From Amaurobius ferox (Eukaryota > Arthropoda > Arachnida > Araneae > Amaurobiidae): a stretch of 64,000 nt of DNA. The DNA lies in contig OX578135.1 of assembly GCA_951213105.1 (NCBI GenBank), forward strand, positions 158,481,750-158,545,749. Direction: 5' to 3'. The notes under the pieces are model-generated. The model had not been told where the DNA came from, made no database searches, and worked only from the letters and a program-made list of their open reading frames with translations. Both the position numbers and the translations under genes were made by a program. Below, piece after piece: positions 34,720-46,620 of the stretch (position 1 is the stretch's first letter; every line of letters starts with the position of its first letter).

Positions 34720-36120
34720 CAGAGGACAATGAATGCGCGATAAGAAAATTATTTTAACTTCTTTGTTTAAATGTACAACAAATAATGGTTAATGTGTATT
34801 TTATGAAGAATAGATTTATTAAATGGTTTTTTATTTTTCAAACTGAACTCCTTATTTACCTTCGTCAACTCATTTTTAACATGTTCTATTTAAAAATGTT
34901 ATGAGCTCGTGGATTATGTATCTATACATTCAAGTGTAATGGGTTTACTAAAATCTCGCTTTTTAAAATAAAATATAAAAAAATTAAAAATGGATTTATT
35001 AGAATCATATCAAATGTCTATAGTGTGAGTTTCGTAATGAACGATAGTTACATTTTACAGAGTTTAAATCATAAAATTTATGTTCAGTGTTAAAATTCTA
35101 AAATTATATACCCTTATTCATTAAAAATAAATGCAAAGTTATGTTCCATTCTCTAAAAGTATGAAGATTCATAAAGAATGTGGTGTTTGAAATTCTAATA
35201 ATCACTGGAAATTAGACTCTAGTTTCCTAAAAATCTACGAAGTTGGGATTTATTCTGTAAGAAGTGTAAACTGTTGTCGCAGATCTCCGTTTCGTCCTGT
35301 GATTTTCCCCACTTTGTTTAAATATGCACATTCAAATGTGATCATTCATTAAGAATTTAATGGTTTTATGGTGCACCTACGCCCGCGAAATCGTGACATT
35401 CATGTGTATGTCAAAAATGCCTCGTATTGATATATCAAAACTTATTACACGTTTCTTTTAAAGTGTTAATTGCGTATCTTTCGTATTTTAATGTTATTAC
35501 AATGTAGTGCACTTGTCCCGGAGGGTCACTCTTTCATTTAAATTCAATGTTAATAATCACATATCCTAAAAAAAAAAAAACACTAAGTGTTATTCTATTC
35601 CCCTTCATGACAGTTTTAAAGAATATAGCGATTTAAGGGCCTTATAGACGTTGCTGCAACATTAAAAACTTAGCTCTTATTCGATAATCATCCACTAAGT
35701 ATTGTGCAATTTTTGCAAATTTCATTAAAGTATCATAAATGTAGGCCATAAAGGTATCTATGTAACATTACCCCAGAGGGTTACTCATTCATTTATCCAT
35801 CAAGTTTTTCAATCTTTGGTAAGGACAGATTAAGTGGACGCAGTGGGTAGTTCAAAGTGGTCTCGATATCAAACATTTTCCCATTTTAAAATATCCACCC
35901 AGTATTGCATTCTTTGGTAATGACAGACTAAGTGGGCCAAAGCAGTGGGCAGCTTGTAGGGGCGTCAGCAGTTCGCATTTTTGAAATATCTGCTATGTAT
36001 TGCATTTTTTGGTGATTCAATGCACCTATTCATTTTAACTACTTCGTTAAATATAGCAACGTCTTGTATTCTCCATTTACCAAAAATATTTGTTAAGAAA
36101 ATTCGCTACCAGCATTTTTG
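34720..36120. other. Spacer with decayed tandem text
   Basis: Two related stretches begin near 35515 and 35768 (CCGGAGGGTCACTC and CCAGAGGGTTACTC). Another pair lies near 35815 and 35913 (TCTTTGGTAA, GACAGA, AAGTGG, CAGTGGG). No gene is seen. Confidence 0.4.
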
Positions 36121-36131
36121 TTAGCTAAAAA

Positions 36132-36305
36132 AAATAGTCGAAACGGGTTCAGCAGGTTCTGAAACTTGGCATTAAAATATCGCATGGCACACACAATCAT
36201 TCTGAAAATAGTCGAATCTTATTCGGGAAGTGTTAAGCCGTTGTGTAAAAAATTCCCATGGCACACACAAGCACTTTAAAAAATAGTCGAATCGTATTCG
36301 CTAGA
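36132..36305. repeat. Decayed tandem repeat, unit about 90 bp
   Basis: AAAATAGTCGAA plus a following GGTTC- or TATTCG-like block occurs three times. CATGGCACACACAA occurs twice, near 36182 and 36257. Confidence 0.6.
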
Positions 36306-36775
36306 TACATAAAATGGGGGGTTAAAATCCCGTAAACCCTCTACACATTCACAATTTTTGTGTTCTCTGATTGCTCATAAGGATAATTCTCACTTTTATG
36401 AGTAGATTCATTAAACCCATTAGCGTAGCAAAATTAATTAACATCATTAACATGGGCTTATCATGTACACATGTTTGTATGAGTACACATCGAAGTTAAA
36501 GTCTTGTAAACCCATTCACACACCAATCAGCATAGAAAACCTTAGATTAACTATTAATAACTACTAAAAGTAATAACTATTCGCGCACACACGCTTGTAC
36601 ACATCGAAAATTCGTTAAGAATCCAAGAATTTAACTCCCTATTCATTCATATCTATAAAAAAAATATCGTTTTGTCAAAATATGGTTCTTTTAATAGCTC
36701 TCTCCCATATTTGCATTCGAATTCCCATGGCAATCAATCTTAATACGAAAGGCATACCCCAATGTTCAAACCTTT

Positions 36776-36850
36776 CCGAGTCACGATAGCATAACGGTCA
36801 GAGCGCCGAGCGAGGCCCCGAGTTCGATTCCCGAGGTCTCCAAACGGAAA
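36776..36850 (+). pseudogene. tRNA-like relic or SINE head
   Basis: TAGCATAACGGTCAGAGCGC resembles a tRNA A box and GAGTTCGATTCCC a B box. The spacing between them is too short for a normal anticodon arm plus variable loop, and the acceptor strands pair poorly. It is either a decayed tRNA gene or the head of another SINE. Confidence 0.5.
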
Positions 36851-36907
36851 TATGTCGTTTTACATTCAGAAATTTAAAAAAATGCCGATAGATGGCGACT
36901 CTCTTCC

Positions 36908-36923
36908 TTAACCACTCAAATCT
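36908..36923 (+). promoter_or_regulatory. CTCF-like motif
   Basis: CCGCCAGGGGGCGACA closely matches the known CTCF core (CCASYAGRKGGCR form). It stands out in AT-rich DNA. A single motif match is weak evidence of use. Confidence 0.3.
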
Positions 36924-37390
36924 TCCGCCAGGGGGCGACACCTCACTTCATGTACGTCACGACGGTGAAGAAATCAAATTGGCCCTCAACGCCCCTTTTA
37001 TAGCTACTGACGTCTACTGAAGTCGTATGCATGATATGTATAATCGATGCATAGATGTGAAATGTGGGACTAGGAGAGCTGTTTTGAAGTTGAGGCTTAA
37101 AATTTTTAGGTAAATTTCTGCTAACTGTTAAAGAGAAGAAAATATCTAGTTAGGGGTATATACGATGCGCATAGCCGGCAGCTTCCGATGGAATGTAGAT
37201 CTGAGGTAGTCTTTTTAAGTTAGGACTTAAAAGATTTTCAAATAAATAGTGTTTAGAAGCATTTAAAGAGATATAAACGTATAATAAGGTAATATCCATG
37301 CTACGCACAGCAGCAAAATGGAAAATTTAAATATTTTTTAGGGAAGAACATAGAAATTTTCAAGTAATAAAGGTGATTAGCAACTTTTAA

Positions 37391-37650
37391 CACTAGAACG
37401 ATAGAAGCGGTCATTTTGACCGCATAACTATTTTGAGAAACAATTCCCCCAATACGGCCAATCCCAGCCCATTGAAATTTTATGACTTCTCTTATTTTCT
37501 TAAAGTTATTGAAAACACAGAAGAAAATTATTCTACATTTTGTAAAAAGAGAACAAATCAACTATGATGTTTTTGTTTTGAATTAAAGGTATATTGTATT
37601 TTTTCTATGGCGGTCAAATTGACCGCTGTCCATAACATAGAACATAATGA
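37391..37650 (+). mobile_element. piggyBac-like short element, decayed
   Basis: TTAA at 37387 is followed by CACTAGAACGATAGAAGCGG and then TCATTTTGACCGC, the form of a piggyBac-like terminus with a subterminal palindrome. About 220 bp on, GCGGTCAAATTGACCGC followed by a TAGAACATAA-like end is the decayed opposite terminus. It is non-coding. Confidence 0.5.
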
Positions 37651-37688
37651 AAATTCCATATTTGTGAAATACCTAAATCTACTGAATT

Positions 37689-38000
37689 GTTACCTAAATC
37701 TGCTGAAAACTAAGAATGTATAGATGTCGATATAATGGCTATATGCCACATTATATCAGAAGTAACATTTTCCGCATCTAGACACTTTTCTTTAAAATCG
37801 CTCCATGTAGTCGTTATGTGTATAGAAGTATATTTTGCAAAAGAAATGTTACCTAAATCTACTGAAGACTAAGAATGTAAAGATGTCGATATACTGGCTG
37901 TATGCCACATTATATCAGAAATAACATTTTCATCTGGACCCTTTTCTTGTAAACTACTCCATGCAGTCGTTCTGTATATAGAAGAATATTTTGTCAAAAG
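37689..38000. repeat. Tandem duplication, unit about 159 bp
   Basis: GTTACCTAAATCTGCTGAA begins a segment that repeats from 37848. The blocks AAGATGTCGATAT, ATGCCACATTATATCAGAA and CTCCATG are in the same order. Confidence 0.8.
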
Positions 38001-38007
38001 TACATCG

Positions 38008-38114
38008 ATGGGTCGCAAAAAAGAACCGCCGGACCGCACAAAAGAGTCGTCGGGCAGCAAAAACAGAATCACAGGGCCGCATACGGCTCGCAGACCGGCG
38101 GTTGAAGGCCACTG
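38008..38114 (-). mobile_element. hAT-like transposon terminal fragment
   Basis: Read on the minus strand, the fragment begins CAGTGGCCTTCAACCGCCGG and continues through GCCGTATGCGGCCC. This is the familiar form of a hAT end (CAGTGG...TTCAACC). Only one end is seen; no transposase. Confidence 0.5.
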
Positions 38115-38441
38115 CTCTAAGCTAAAGGATCCCTTGAAGACGTACCATTTAACAGCACAGTTTATTTAAAATATCCTCCCCTTAGTAGAATAATCTGATA
38201 CAATTTCCCACCAAAAACCATTCAATAACGAATGTCCAGTTTGTGACCTTCATCTAAATGACTTTTCAGCATGTGCTTTATGTAACGCGTATAAAGAATA
38301 GAAAACGTGCTCTGATTCAGCCCTTTCTGATTGCGTAAGGAAACGTCAATCGTTTAATTACGTTCAATACAAATTTACATATCTTGACAGCACTTATTAG
38401 TGAGAAACTAAATGAGTAACAGGTGGTCATCCTGATACATT

Positions 38442-38449
38442 TTATATAA
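38442..38449 (+). promoter_or_regulatory. TATA box for the secreted-peptide gene
   Basis: TATATAAA lies 38 bp before the start of the signal-peptide ATG, giving an expected start site near 38470-38475. An alternative reading is that CTCCCTCTAG at 38465-38474 is a splice acceptor and the real promoter lies further upstream. Confidence 0.4.
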
Positions 38450-38486
38450 AGTTGTAAACTCTTCCTCCCTCTAGACACTCGAAAAT

Positions 38487-38547
38487 ATGATTTCCATATT
38501 CTGTTTGTTTGCTTTGGTGGGTCTTGCATTTTCTGCATCGTTCCACA
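38487..38547 (+). CDS. Signal-peptide exon of a secreted protein
   Basis: The ATG opens 20 codons encoding a textbook secretory signal: a short N-region, then a run of Ile, Phe, Cys, Leu, Phe, Ala, Leu, Val, Gly and Leu, ending LAFSASFH with small residues at the likely cleavage site. One further base (A) precedes a perfect donor, GTAAGT, so the intron is phase 1. A TATA box lies just upstream. The terminal exon at 62588, in the same orientation, needs exactly a phase-1 partner and is itself an acidic, secreted-precursor-like sequence without its own signal. Joining the two is an inference across 24 kb. Other intervening exons cannot be excluded. Confidence 0.6.
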
Positions 38548-38717
38548 GTAAGTCAAACTACAACTTATTTATTAACTCTTCATATCACAAATCGATATAA
38601 TAATAAATCGATCTAATAATAATCCGGCGAAATTGATATAATATAAATAAATTGATGTAAATATTAATATAATTTATACAGAGTTCTACTACCTTCTCTG
38701 AAGCAGAGTTAAATAAG

Positions 38718-38865
38718 CATTTTTCCCAGCCTCTGCCCAAACTGTCCCCGTGTTTAAGCGAAGTATGGGCACGTTAAATATGTGCGTGCGCCCATCAGAG
38801 AAGTGGGTGCTAGGGGAAGGGGGGGGTACAGTCCCTATGAATGCCGCCCCCATTAGGTCGGATGA
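38718..38865 (+). mobile_element. SINE body fragment, diverged
   Basis: Ordered matches to the body of the SINE at 15506-15752 are seen: CCCAGCCTCTGCC, CGTGTTTAAGCG, CACGTTAAATATGTG, GGGGAAGG, then ACAGTCCCTATGAATGCC. It lies just downstream of the signal-peptide exon. Confidence 0.6.
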
Positions 38866-39134
38866 TCTGAATCGAAGAAAAGGAACAAGCATTTTTGTTC
38901 TCGCTTCTTTAAAAGTGCTGAAATATTCTCCCCCTCCTGCAAAGCTAATGAAACAAACTTTCGTTCGCCGTAGTTTATGAACAAAAATAAAAATATTAAA
39001 AATGTTGGTAAAAAATGAAGTAATACTCCGCAAAACCTTCCCATAAGGGTATCAAAGGTAGGATCGCACTTTTATGGCAGATAATTGCATGAGTGAAACG
39101 GCTTTCGCTTTTTATTCGATAGTCAGCATAGAAA

Positions 39135-39824
39135 CCCTTTCGCGACGATCGGCACGCCCACGTGCCAGATGCGAACTTGCATTCAAGGACGAACGGCACT
39201 CACTCGAGCCAGAGGAAATTTTAACGCAAGCGGATAGTGGCACCTATAAGTGCCACCTCGCGGAACGTTTTAATTTGTGTACTAGATGGCGTTACATGTC
39301 CATGGAACTAACTTCAATGTATTTTGCAGAGGCATGACCTTGGCGGAAGAGGATCGAATGAATTATTTCTCCATTTGGAGCGGTGAAAATCATTTTGTAA
39401 CATAAACAAACAGAGCAATTCTCGTAGCATCAACAATTTTATAATTGAGTTTCGGTTTTTATTTTTATTTCAGCGTTATGATTTCGTTGGTGAATCATAG
39501 GAATATAAGAGAGTATTTTTTTTTTTGGGGGGGGGGGGTTTAGAGGCAGTGAAATTATTCGTTTATTTCGGATAAAAGAATGGGAGCAACTAACGAGTAT
39601 TTTGTATTCAGATTTGTATGAAAATTATACATCAAATAGAACATAAATATTTATTTTATTCCTGAAAAAAGTAGAGTTCTGTGTTAAATAGGTGATTTTT
39701 AGTGAATTTTTTTCGAGAGTTAGGCTTAGCGCAAAAAATGCGCCGTCCTTTTCGACCAGTTCGGAAGCGAAGCGCTTCGTCTTTTGAGCCGCGACAGCTC
39801 CGGAATGCCGCCGTCCCGAAAGGG
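39135..39824. mobile_element. piggyBac-like non-autonomous element
   Basis: The left end CCCTTTCGCGACGATCGGC pairs with the right end, which in reverse complement reads CCCTTTCGGGACGGCGGC. TTAA follows the right end; the left flank is GAAA, so one target site is mutated or the left boundary is off. The inside is GC-rich at both ends and carries no transposase. Confidence 0.45.
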
Positions 39825-39836
39825 TTAAACGATATT

Positions 39837-40322
39837 CATGCAACGTCAAAAAGAAAGTTTTCCACGCTTTTGTGGATCTGTATGGAGACCAACGAATTCG
39901 GTCCCATCCATGCAGCTATCTCTTACTGCCATTACAAGTATTAGTCCAGATTGACGAACGTATATAAAAGAGGTGAAACTAGCCCATGGATCTAATTACT
40001 TGCATTCGGAGTAGGGTGATTCTAAATGATGGAATTCTTCCTATGGGCGGATTCATGGGTCTTTATATTTGTATTGGGAGCTGATCCTAAATGCCAATAA
40101 CCATGCAATGTCAAAAAAGAAAGCTTTGCATGTGCCACAATCTTGCGGACTTGTATCGGAACCGATACATTTGGGTTCCATCATACAGCTATTTCTTATT
40201 GCCATTTTAAATATCGATTAGTCCAATCGATACTTGATATAAAAATGCCAGTCCATAGATCCTAATATTTGTATTGGGGGCGTGATCCTAAATGTTAGGA
40301 TTCTTAATATGGGCGCGCTCTT
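39837..40322. repeat. Tandem duplication, unit about 267 bp
   Basis: CATGCAACGTCAAAAAGAAAG-type text at 39837 recurs near 40104. It is followed in both by a GGACTTGTAT- or GGATCTGTAT-like block, a CAGCTAT block, TTACTGCCATT, and the TATTGGGGG- and ATCCTAAATG-type blocks. Confidence 0.7.
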
Positions 40323-40526
40323 CAACGATGACGCTGACTGCATATGCGAACTGCCTCCTTAAAGATTCGCAAAATTGTGATACATAGCAAATTTTCTTGC
40401 TGACATTTCAATTACTGGCTAATGCAACTTGCTAATTGACGGCCAAGTAAAATGCACTAGATATGTTGCATTAAATCAAAGGCAACAAATCATAGATTAA
40501 AAGGTCAATTAATAAAAACCATCTTT

Positions 40527-40612
40527 TTTGACGTACAAATATTAAAAAAGGCCAAAGCGCTTTCATGGATCACCATACCCTTCATCAGTGGCATAGCCAC
40601 TGATGAAGGATA
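40527..40612. repeat. Family D relic with 14-bp perfect hairpin
   Basis: GACGTACAAATATT and CAAAGCGCTTTC match the arm of D1 at 28320-28362. CCTTCATCAGTGGC (40579-40592) pairs perfectly with 40596-40609 across ATA. On the minus strand it contains CTGATGAAGG...CCATGAAAGCGC, which recalls a hammerhead ribozyme core. Confidence 0.6.
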
Positions 40613-40739
40613 TTCATCTTTTATAGTTTCAAAGATATTTCTAGTGAAAGTAAGGAAAAAAAGAACTCGCTCGGGCAAATACAATTTTAATTTTTTTTTC
40701 GGGGGAAAAATTTTACTCGAAAGAACCAAAATCCAATTA

Positions 40740-41165
40740 TATACACTTTTAATGTTTTCAAAGAGTTACGAATTCTTGCTTATTGTTCAAATATAAGTAT
40801 AAAACTTTGAAAACGGAAAACTTTTCAATCTTTTTCAACTTGACAAGACAATTGCTCGAAAACTATAAGAGCTCTTTTAAAAAATAAATATAGATTTAAA
40901 AACTAGATTTCTTAATACATATTTTGTTGCTTACTATTTATATCTATTTTTATAGTTTCAAAGATATTTCGAGTGAAAAAACAAAAGAAAAAATACTCGC
41001 TTGGACGAATACCTTCATTAAGTTTTTTGAAGAAAGTTCAAAATATTAAAATGTTGAAATTATTTTTATATATTCATAAACTGTAACCTATTTCCGACAA
41101 AACAAGGAAATTATTTACATTTCTATTTATTAGATTAGAAAATAGAAACGTCCAATACAAAGTGT
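40740..41165 (+). repeat. Family C repeat, copy C2
   Basis: Collinear with 17246-17600: GACAAGACAATTGCTCGAAA, AGATATTTCGAGTGAA, TTTTTATATATTCATAAA, then CGACAAAACAA and TTATTTACATTTCTAT. A partial second copy of the AAGATATTTC block lies at 40620-40690. Confidence 0.5.
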
Positions 41166-41423
41166 TTACATTTTTGGTAACCCTCCTGCTTCCGCCACAG
41201 ATACCCAAAGCATAGACGTTATTCACATGAAAATAAAGCCATTACAAAAATAAACCGTTCTTTATCTTCACAATGAATCTAGCTTATAGGAACTATATCA
41301 ACACATTGGGAATAAATAATTTTCACCAGTTTTTATCTGTGGGATCGTATGGCATGAGGGTTAGAGTGTGTATGTGTGGTGTGTGAGAAAGGGGGCGGAC
41401 GTCATATAATTACATAATTAATA

Positions 41424-42717
41424 AACAAGAAAGATCAATCATGCTTAAAGCATTGATTATGGAACACTTTCCAACTCCAATGCAATTTTATTTACACACA
41501 TCTAAAATGCAATACATTCCTCGGTAATATTTTAAAACTTATCACAATACTACATTAATTTATTATATTTGAAAACTTAAACCTTCATCGAAAAAAATGA
41601 ACTTCATTCAAATGACGGCATTGAAATATAAATTGCCTGGTTTAAACATCTCTAAAATGTGATACATTCCTCGGTAATAATTTTGAATTATCATAATACT
41701 ACGAAGATTTATTATATTTCAAAACTTCATCGAAAACAACTGAAATTCATTCAAATGACGTCATAGAAAAAATAACACGCCTGGCTCTCTCTATAAAAGC
41801 AGCATTTCATTCATACATAATTTCCCATTCATGTCATTCATCACAATACTATAATAATTTATTTTATTTAAAAATTAAGACCGTGGAGCTACAAGTAATT
41901 AAACTCTATGCCTAAAACTTCATCGAAAAAAATCATCCATCTCTTTGTAAAATCAGTGAATATTTCATTCATATCATCTATGCAGACTCCATGAACTAAA
42001 TGATTTTGTGTTAAAGAAATACAACAATTCTAATACAACTCATTCTGCATATTTTGCTGTTTACATTTTACATAGGTGAAAAATAGGCTTCGTTGTAGAA
42101 ATAATCAAATTTGGATGAGAATTTTAACTCAAATATATTGTAATTGAGTTGTTTCAGTATGTAGATGCACAGAATTTAAGCAAAAATAAAGTAGTTTTAG
42201 GACGGATGCAACACTCAATATGAATTAAAAAGAAGTTTAAAAATCACGATTTTGAGACAAGATGGATGCCATATATCATTTTGAGGTGGGTCACGTGATC
42301 GTTTCATATCATGGTCACGTGATCGCTTCATATAAAAGGTGTTATTATTATTTCAATTTTTATTTTAAAAACTACTGAATATATTACGCTGAATTTTTTT
42401 TATATATTTTATGGAACAACTTGAATATTACCTAAAATTTTCGAAGCAATTTGCGAATTTTAAATCCGCTTAAAAAATGCTTGAAAAATTAGGTCCCATA
42501 GGGCTGAATGTATTTCATTTTTTCAACTCGGGTTCAATCAAAAACTAATTGGGTGATATTATTCATTTATATTCCCATAGGTCCTACAGACCGTCTGAAC
42601 AACATACTAAAATTTCATTTTAAGTCATTTTTACGGCAGTTATCGTGCTAACAGACAGACAGACAGACAGAATGAACAAAGTCATAAACACTTTTCAACT
42701 TTGCTGTAAAGTGTTAA
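41424..42717 (+). mobile_element. Family B repeat, copy B3
   Basis: This is a full-length copy with both ends. The subterminal inverted repeat and 3' stem are intact except for a C in the stem side, and a (GACA)n tract lies at 42653-42670. It is closest to B1 and B5 by eye. Confidence 0.7.
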
Positions 42718-43221
42718 AAAGTGGTTAGTTCAGTTCAGCATGTTTGCACCATATTGTTGTTTACCTTTACAAAAGGTTTATTTTTCTAAACACATTTTAA
42801 TTCGGGAATAATATTTTCATTTCTTTCACTAAAATGTTTGGAAGTGTTTTATTGACAAACAGTAATTTGATTACATAATCCTTTGTGATATTTGAGAACA
42901 TTCAACAAATGTTATAGAGTTATAAAAAACTACATATAGAGTGCAAAGTAAGAACTGTCAAAATTGTTAAAATATGCAATATCGCAGACATAATGTTGAT
43001 AGTTATAATTCTCAATTATCTTCTCATTTTAAATATTATCTTTTCAAAAAACACATTTTACATCTCTATATTGTTTGCTACTTAATATTTGCGTTGCCTT
43101 AAAGTGGCTAATGTTATCAACATAATATTCGCAAAAAACATCATAAAGTAGTATTCATATTTTAAGTCAAAGCGCATTTGTAATTAAAATTTCCAGATAT
43201 AAATATGTTTTGATCAATTTT
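42718..43221. other. Spacer between B3 and B4
   Basis: AT-rich, with no recognised feature. Confidence 0.5.
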
Positions 43222-44198
43222 TTAACACTTTATAACATAGTTGAAAGTGTTTATGACTTTGGTCATTCTGTCTGTCTGTCTGTCCGTTAGCACGATAACT
43301 GGCGTAAAAATGGCTTTATCAAAATGAAATTTTAGTATGTTTTTCAGACGGTCTGTGGGACCTATGGGAATATAAATGAATAATATCACCAACTTAGTTT
43401 TGGATTGAACCCGGGTTGAAAAAATGAAATACATTGAACCCTATGGGACCTAATGTTTCAAACATTTTTTAAGCGAATTTAAAATTCACAAATTGCTTCG
43501 AAAATTTTAGAAAATATTCAAATTATGCCATAAAATATATAAAAAAAATTCAGTAAAATATGTTAGGTAGTTTTTTAAATAAAAATTATTTAATATAGGG
43601 AGAAAAACAAATTCAATTAAATTCTGACTCTCGTTATATCCTCCAGAAAGAAAAAAGAGATATATTATATAATAAATATCTTTCCAAGAGTTTAATTATT
43701 TTACATATGAGAAAGGTTTCACATTTTAAAATATATATGGTAGATAATAGTTTTTCAAATTTTTAAATAAAATAAATTATTATAGCATTGAGATGAATGA
43801 AACGATTGGAAAAATGTTCATGAATGAAATGCTGCTTTTATATAGAGGCAATTTATATTTCGATGACGTCATTTGAATAAAGTTCATTTGTTTTCGATGA
43901 AGTTTTCAAATATAATAAATTAATGTAGTATTGTGATAATTTAAAAAATATTACCGAGGAATGTATCGCATTTTAGAGATGTTTAAGCCAGGCAATTTAT
44001 ATTTCAATGCCGTCATTTAAATGAAGTTCATTTTTTTTCGATGAAGTTTTCAAATATAATAAATTAATGTAGTATTGTGATAATTTTAAAAATATTACCG
44101 AGTAATGTATCGCATTTTAGAGATGTTTGTATAAAATTGCATTGAAGTTGGAAAGTGTTTCATAATCAATGCTTTATGCATGATTGATCTTTCTTGTT
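43222..44198 (-). mobile_element. Family B repeat, copy B4, internally rearranged
   Basis: An inverted copy: the stem end is at 43222 and the AACAAG end at 44198. The middle (about 43590-43790) is replaced by unrelated AT-rich text, and a terminal segment is repeated twice (43905-44000 and 44050-44130). It abuts A6 with no base between. Confidence 0.65.
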
Positions 44199-44323
44199 AC
44201 TTTCCTTATATACATAATGTATAAGGAAAGTATTGTGACGGGGTCGAAAATTCGAATTCGAGTTTTCGACGGGAGAGCACGTTTCAAGCATCCCTGATCA
44301 CGAATCAAACATTTTTGAAGTGA

Positions 44324-44377
<54 letters not shown>

Positions 44378-45141
44378 AGTGAGTCTTTGGAGACGATAAC
44401 TGACGAACGAATGGACCGATTCGAACCAAATTTGGTACAAAAATCACAATCCGTAAACACTGGAAGCGTATTGTTTTTATACGTAATCGGATGTTCAGAA
44501 CTCCCCTAAATTTTCGAATGAAATTTTGAAAAATTCGTCAAAAAATCAAAACCGCTAATAAAGTTACGTAAATAGACATTTCTTGTGTAATTTTTCATTA
44601 GAAAACGATTGGCATAAATTTTAGAACCCTAACATGAACCGTTCTCGAGATATTGTGCATTTTTCAAACAAATTATAAAAAAGTCACATAAAAAAAAAAT
44701 TCCTATTGAGAAACATGTTCACTTTTCATATGTAATACCATGCGATAAATTGAGTGACATCATTCTCGCGGATCTAGCTCGTTCCATTCATGAAAAAATA
44801 TGCTTTGAATAATACTTTTGTATTTGAACACCAATAGTCATTTATCTGCTGTAAGAATAACTTTTTTCTTAGTGCATAACGCTTGGCGAGATTTTGGCGA
44901 CGAATTTGGTCGCAAAAATGTCGCCAACTTGGCAACTTTTTTGAAATGTTGCCAAATTAATGAAAATCTCGCCAAATGGATGAAAATGATGCTAAATCAA
45001 TGAAAATGACGACTCATTGTTGAAAATTCAATATCTTGGAAAGAATATTAGTATCTACTATAAGAAAATCCTATTGTTTTACTGTAAAAGTAGTAAATTC
45101 ATTACATTATATAAGGAAAGTCATGTGTTGCCCACATCAGA
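44199..45141 (-). mobile_element. Family A repeat, copy A6
   Basis: A full-length copy with the longest GT tract of the family (about 44327-44377). Its 3' hairpin terminus touches the 5' end of B4 directly. Confidence 0.7.
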
Positions 45142-45779
45142 TTTTTTATACATATTTTCATGTCTACTGAATATCACTATATTCTTCCTGGGAGTTTTCG
45201 TTAACTTTAATAAAATCACCTGTATTTGACATTTTAGTCATGCTGGGTCACAATTTTAACTAACAAATAAAGAAATATCTGCAACTAGTAGCCACCGTCC
45301 AAAATCCATCATTAGATTCCACTTGAAGGAACCCAATTCTTAAGGCATTCTCTAACCAGATATTCCATTCCTGATCAGTATATAATTCCCAGAACCGAAT
45401 CCAGTTTATATTTCCAACCTCAACCTGCGCGTTTTCTTTGCTCAAACACATGTCGTATCCGCTTACACATTGAATATCTTCTTTTACCTCTAACCTCTCC
45501 TGGCATAATCTTCAGTGCTTCTTAAGTACAAACAGTACTCTGCATTTGCGTTTCAAGAGTAGTATCAGATGCCAAAAGATGTAACCCAGTCTCCTCATTA
45601 CTGAATATAATGAATTTTTCAGAAAATTCAAAATCCTTTCCTTCCGTATTCGCGACTTCAAAATTTTCATGTGTTACTTTCGTTTCGTGGGTTACCACAG
45701 TAACACATTCCCCCAACTCACATAAAATCTCTTCTACATTTCCATTCGACTTATTTCCACGTTGTTTCAAAACCCTAGA
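45142..45779. other. Unrecognised stretch beside a dead RT
   Basis: Minus-strand frames of 63 and 87 codons (45260-45451, 45522-45785) have fairly protein-like composition but no family I recognise. They may be the unrelated 3' flank or a decayed 3' part of the neighbouring element. Confidence 0.3.
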
Positions 45780-46620
45780 GTCCATTGCAGGCTTTTGTCG
45801 AAGACGACGCCTAGATATTTCTATTCCTTATAGTTTCGTATGGTTTTTCCTCCGTACTTTGTGCTTGGAGCATCTTTTACTTTCTTCCTTTTCGGCATGT
45901 ATAATTGCTTCATTTTCTCATAACTGAATTGCAGTTTATACTTCTTGCTCCAGTCCTTTATCTGTTTAAGAACCAATCCAGCTTTCTTTCTATGCCTGGC
46001 CTTCCTGTTTCTGTTAACAAGAGGACGAAACGATCTGCATATGCTTGGATATATGCCCCTTCTGGCAAGTTTATTGTTAGAACCTTGTCACTATGTTCCA
46101 CAAGAGAGGTCCTGAGTTCGACGCTTACGTACATCCTTTCCCATACACTGGAAATGATGTACATATGAAAATGCACATCATTTCCAATACATTCCATTGT
46201 GGACATCCTTTTCCGGCTCGTGTTAGTGCTATATAATTGATGCTCCCAGATTTGTAGAAGACTTTCCTATTTCTTGGGGGAACTTTTTATTGCACCATAT
46301 AGACTCCTTGGACAGTTCTTTTCTGCCAGTATCGTCAGCACTGCTGGTCACCATACGTTATTAAAGGCATTCTTTACATCCAGTGATGTTATGCATGTAT
46401 GTATTCCTGTCTTTTTCTCTGTTCTCTCTCATTATTTTTACTATTTCGCTTATTGCGTCTTCTGTTACTTTACCTGGAGTGAATCCATATTATTTTGTTC
46501 TCATGTGCTTTAAATGAGGAATGGCCAACCTAAGCGCTTTGAGTATAATATGTCTATCGTACTGTTTCTGAAATTTCAGAACGAACTGTTGGAACTTACT
46601 CCGATTTCTCATTTTCGCCG
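45780..46620 (-). pseudogene. Dead non-LTR reverse transcriptase fragment
   Basis: In scattered minus-strand frames the palm order is clear: a YGFTPGKVTEDAI-like block (near 46490), DVKNAFNNVW with the first catalytic Asp (46343-46380), a CPQW remnant, then AYADRFVLLL (near 46040) where YADD should be. WSKKYKLQFSYEK (45910-45950) and YLGVVFDKSLQW (near 45790-45830) follow. The second Asp of YADD is Arg here, and several frameshifts separate the blocks. This is a different, older element from the LINE at 10.9-15.2 kb. No ORF1 is seen. Confidence 0.75.

Noticed and set aside
36776..36850. A functional tRNA gene
   Set aside because: The A and B box spacing is too short and the acceptor strands do not pair.
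44327..44377. GT tract as an independent regulatory or Z-DNA element
   Set aside because: It is the internal microsatellite of family A, present at the same place in every copy.
45522..45785. 87-codon minus-strand frame as an independent gene
   Set aside because: It has protein-like composition but no recognised family and no start or splice context; kept only as an unrecognised stretch.
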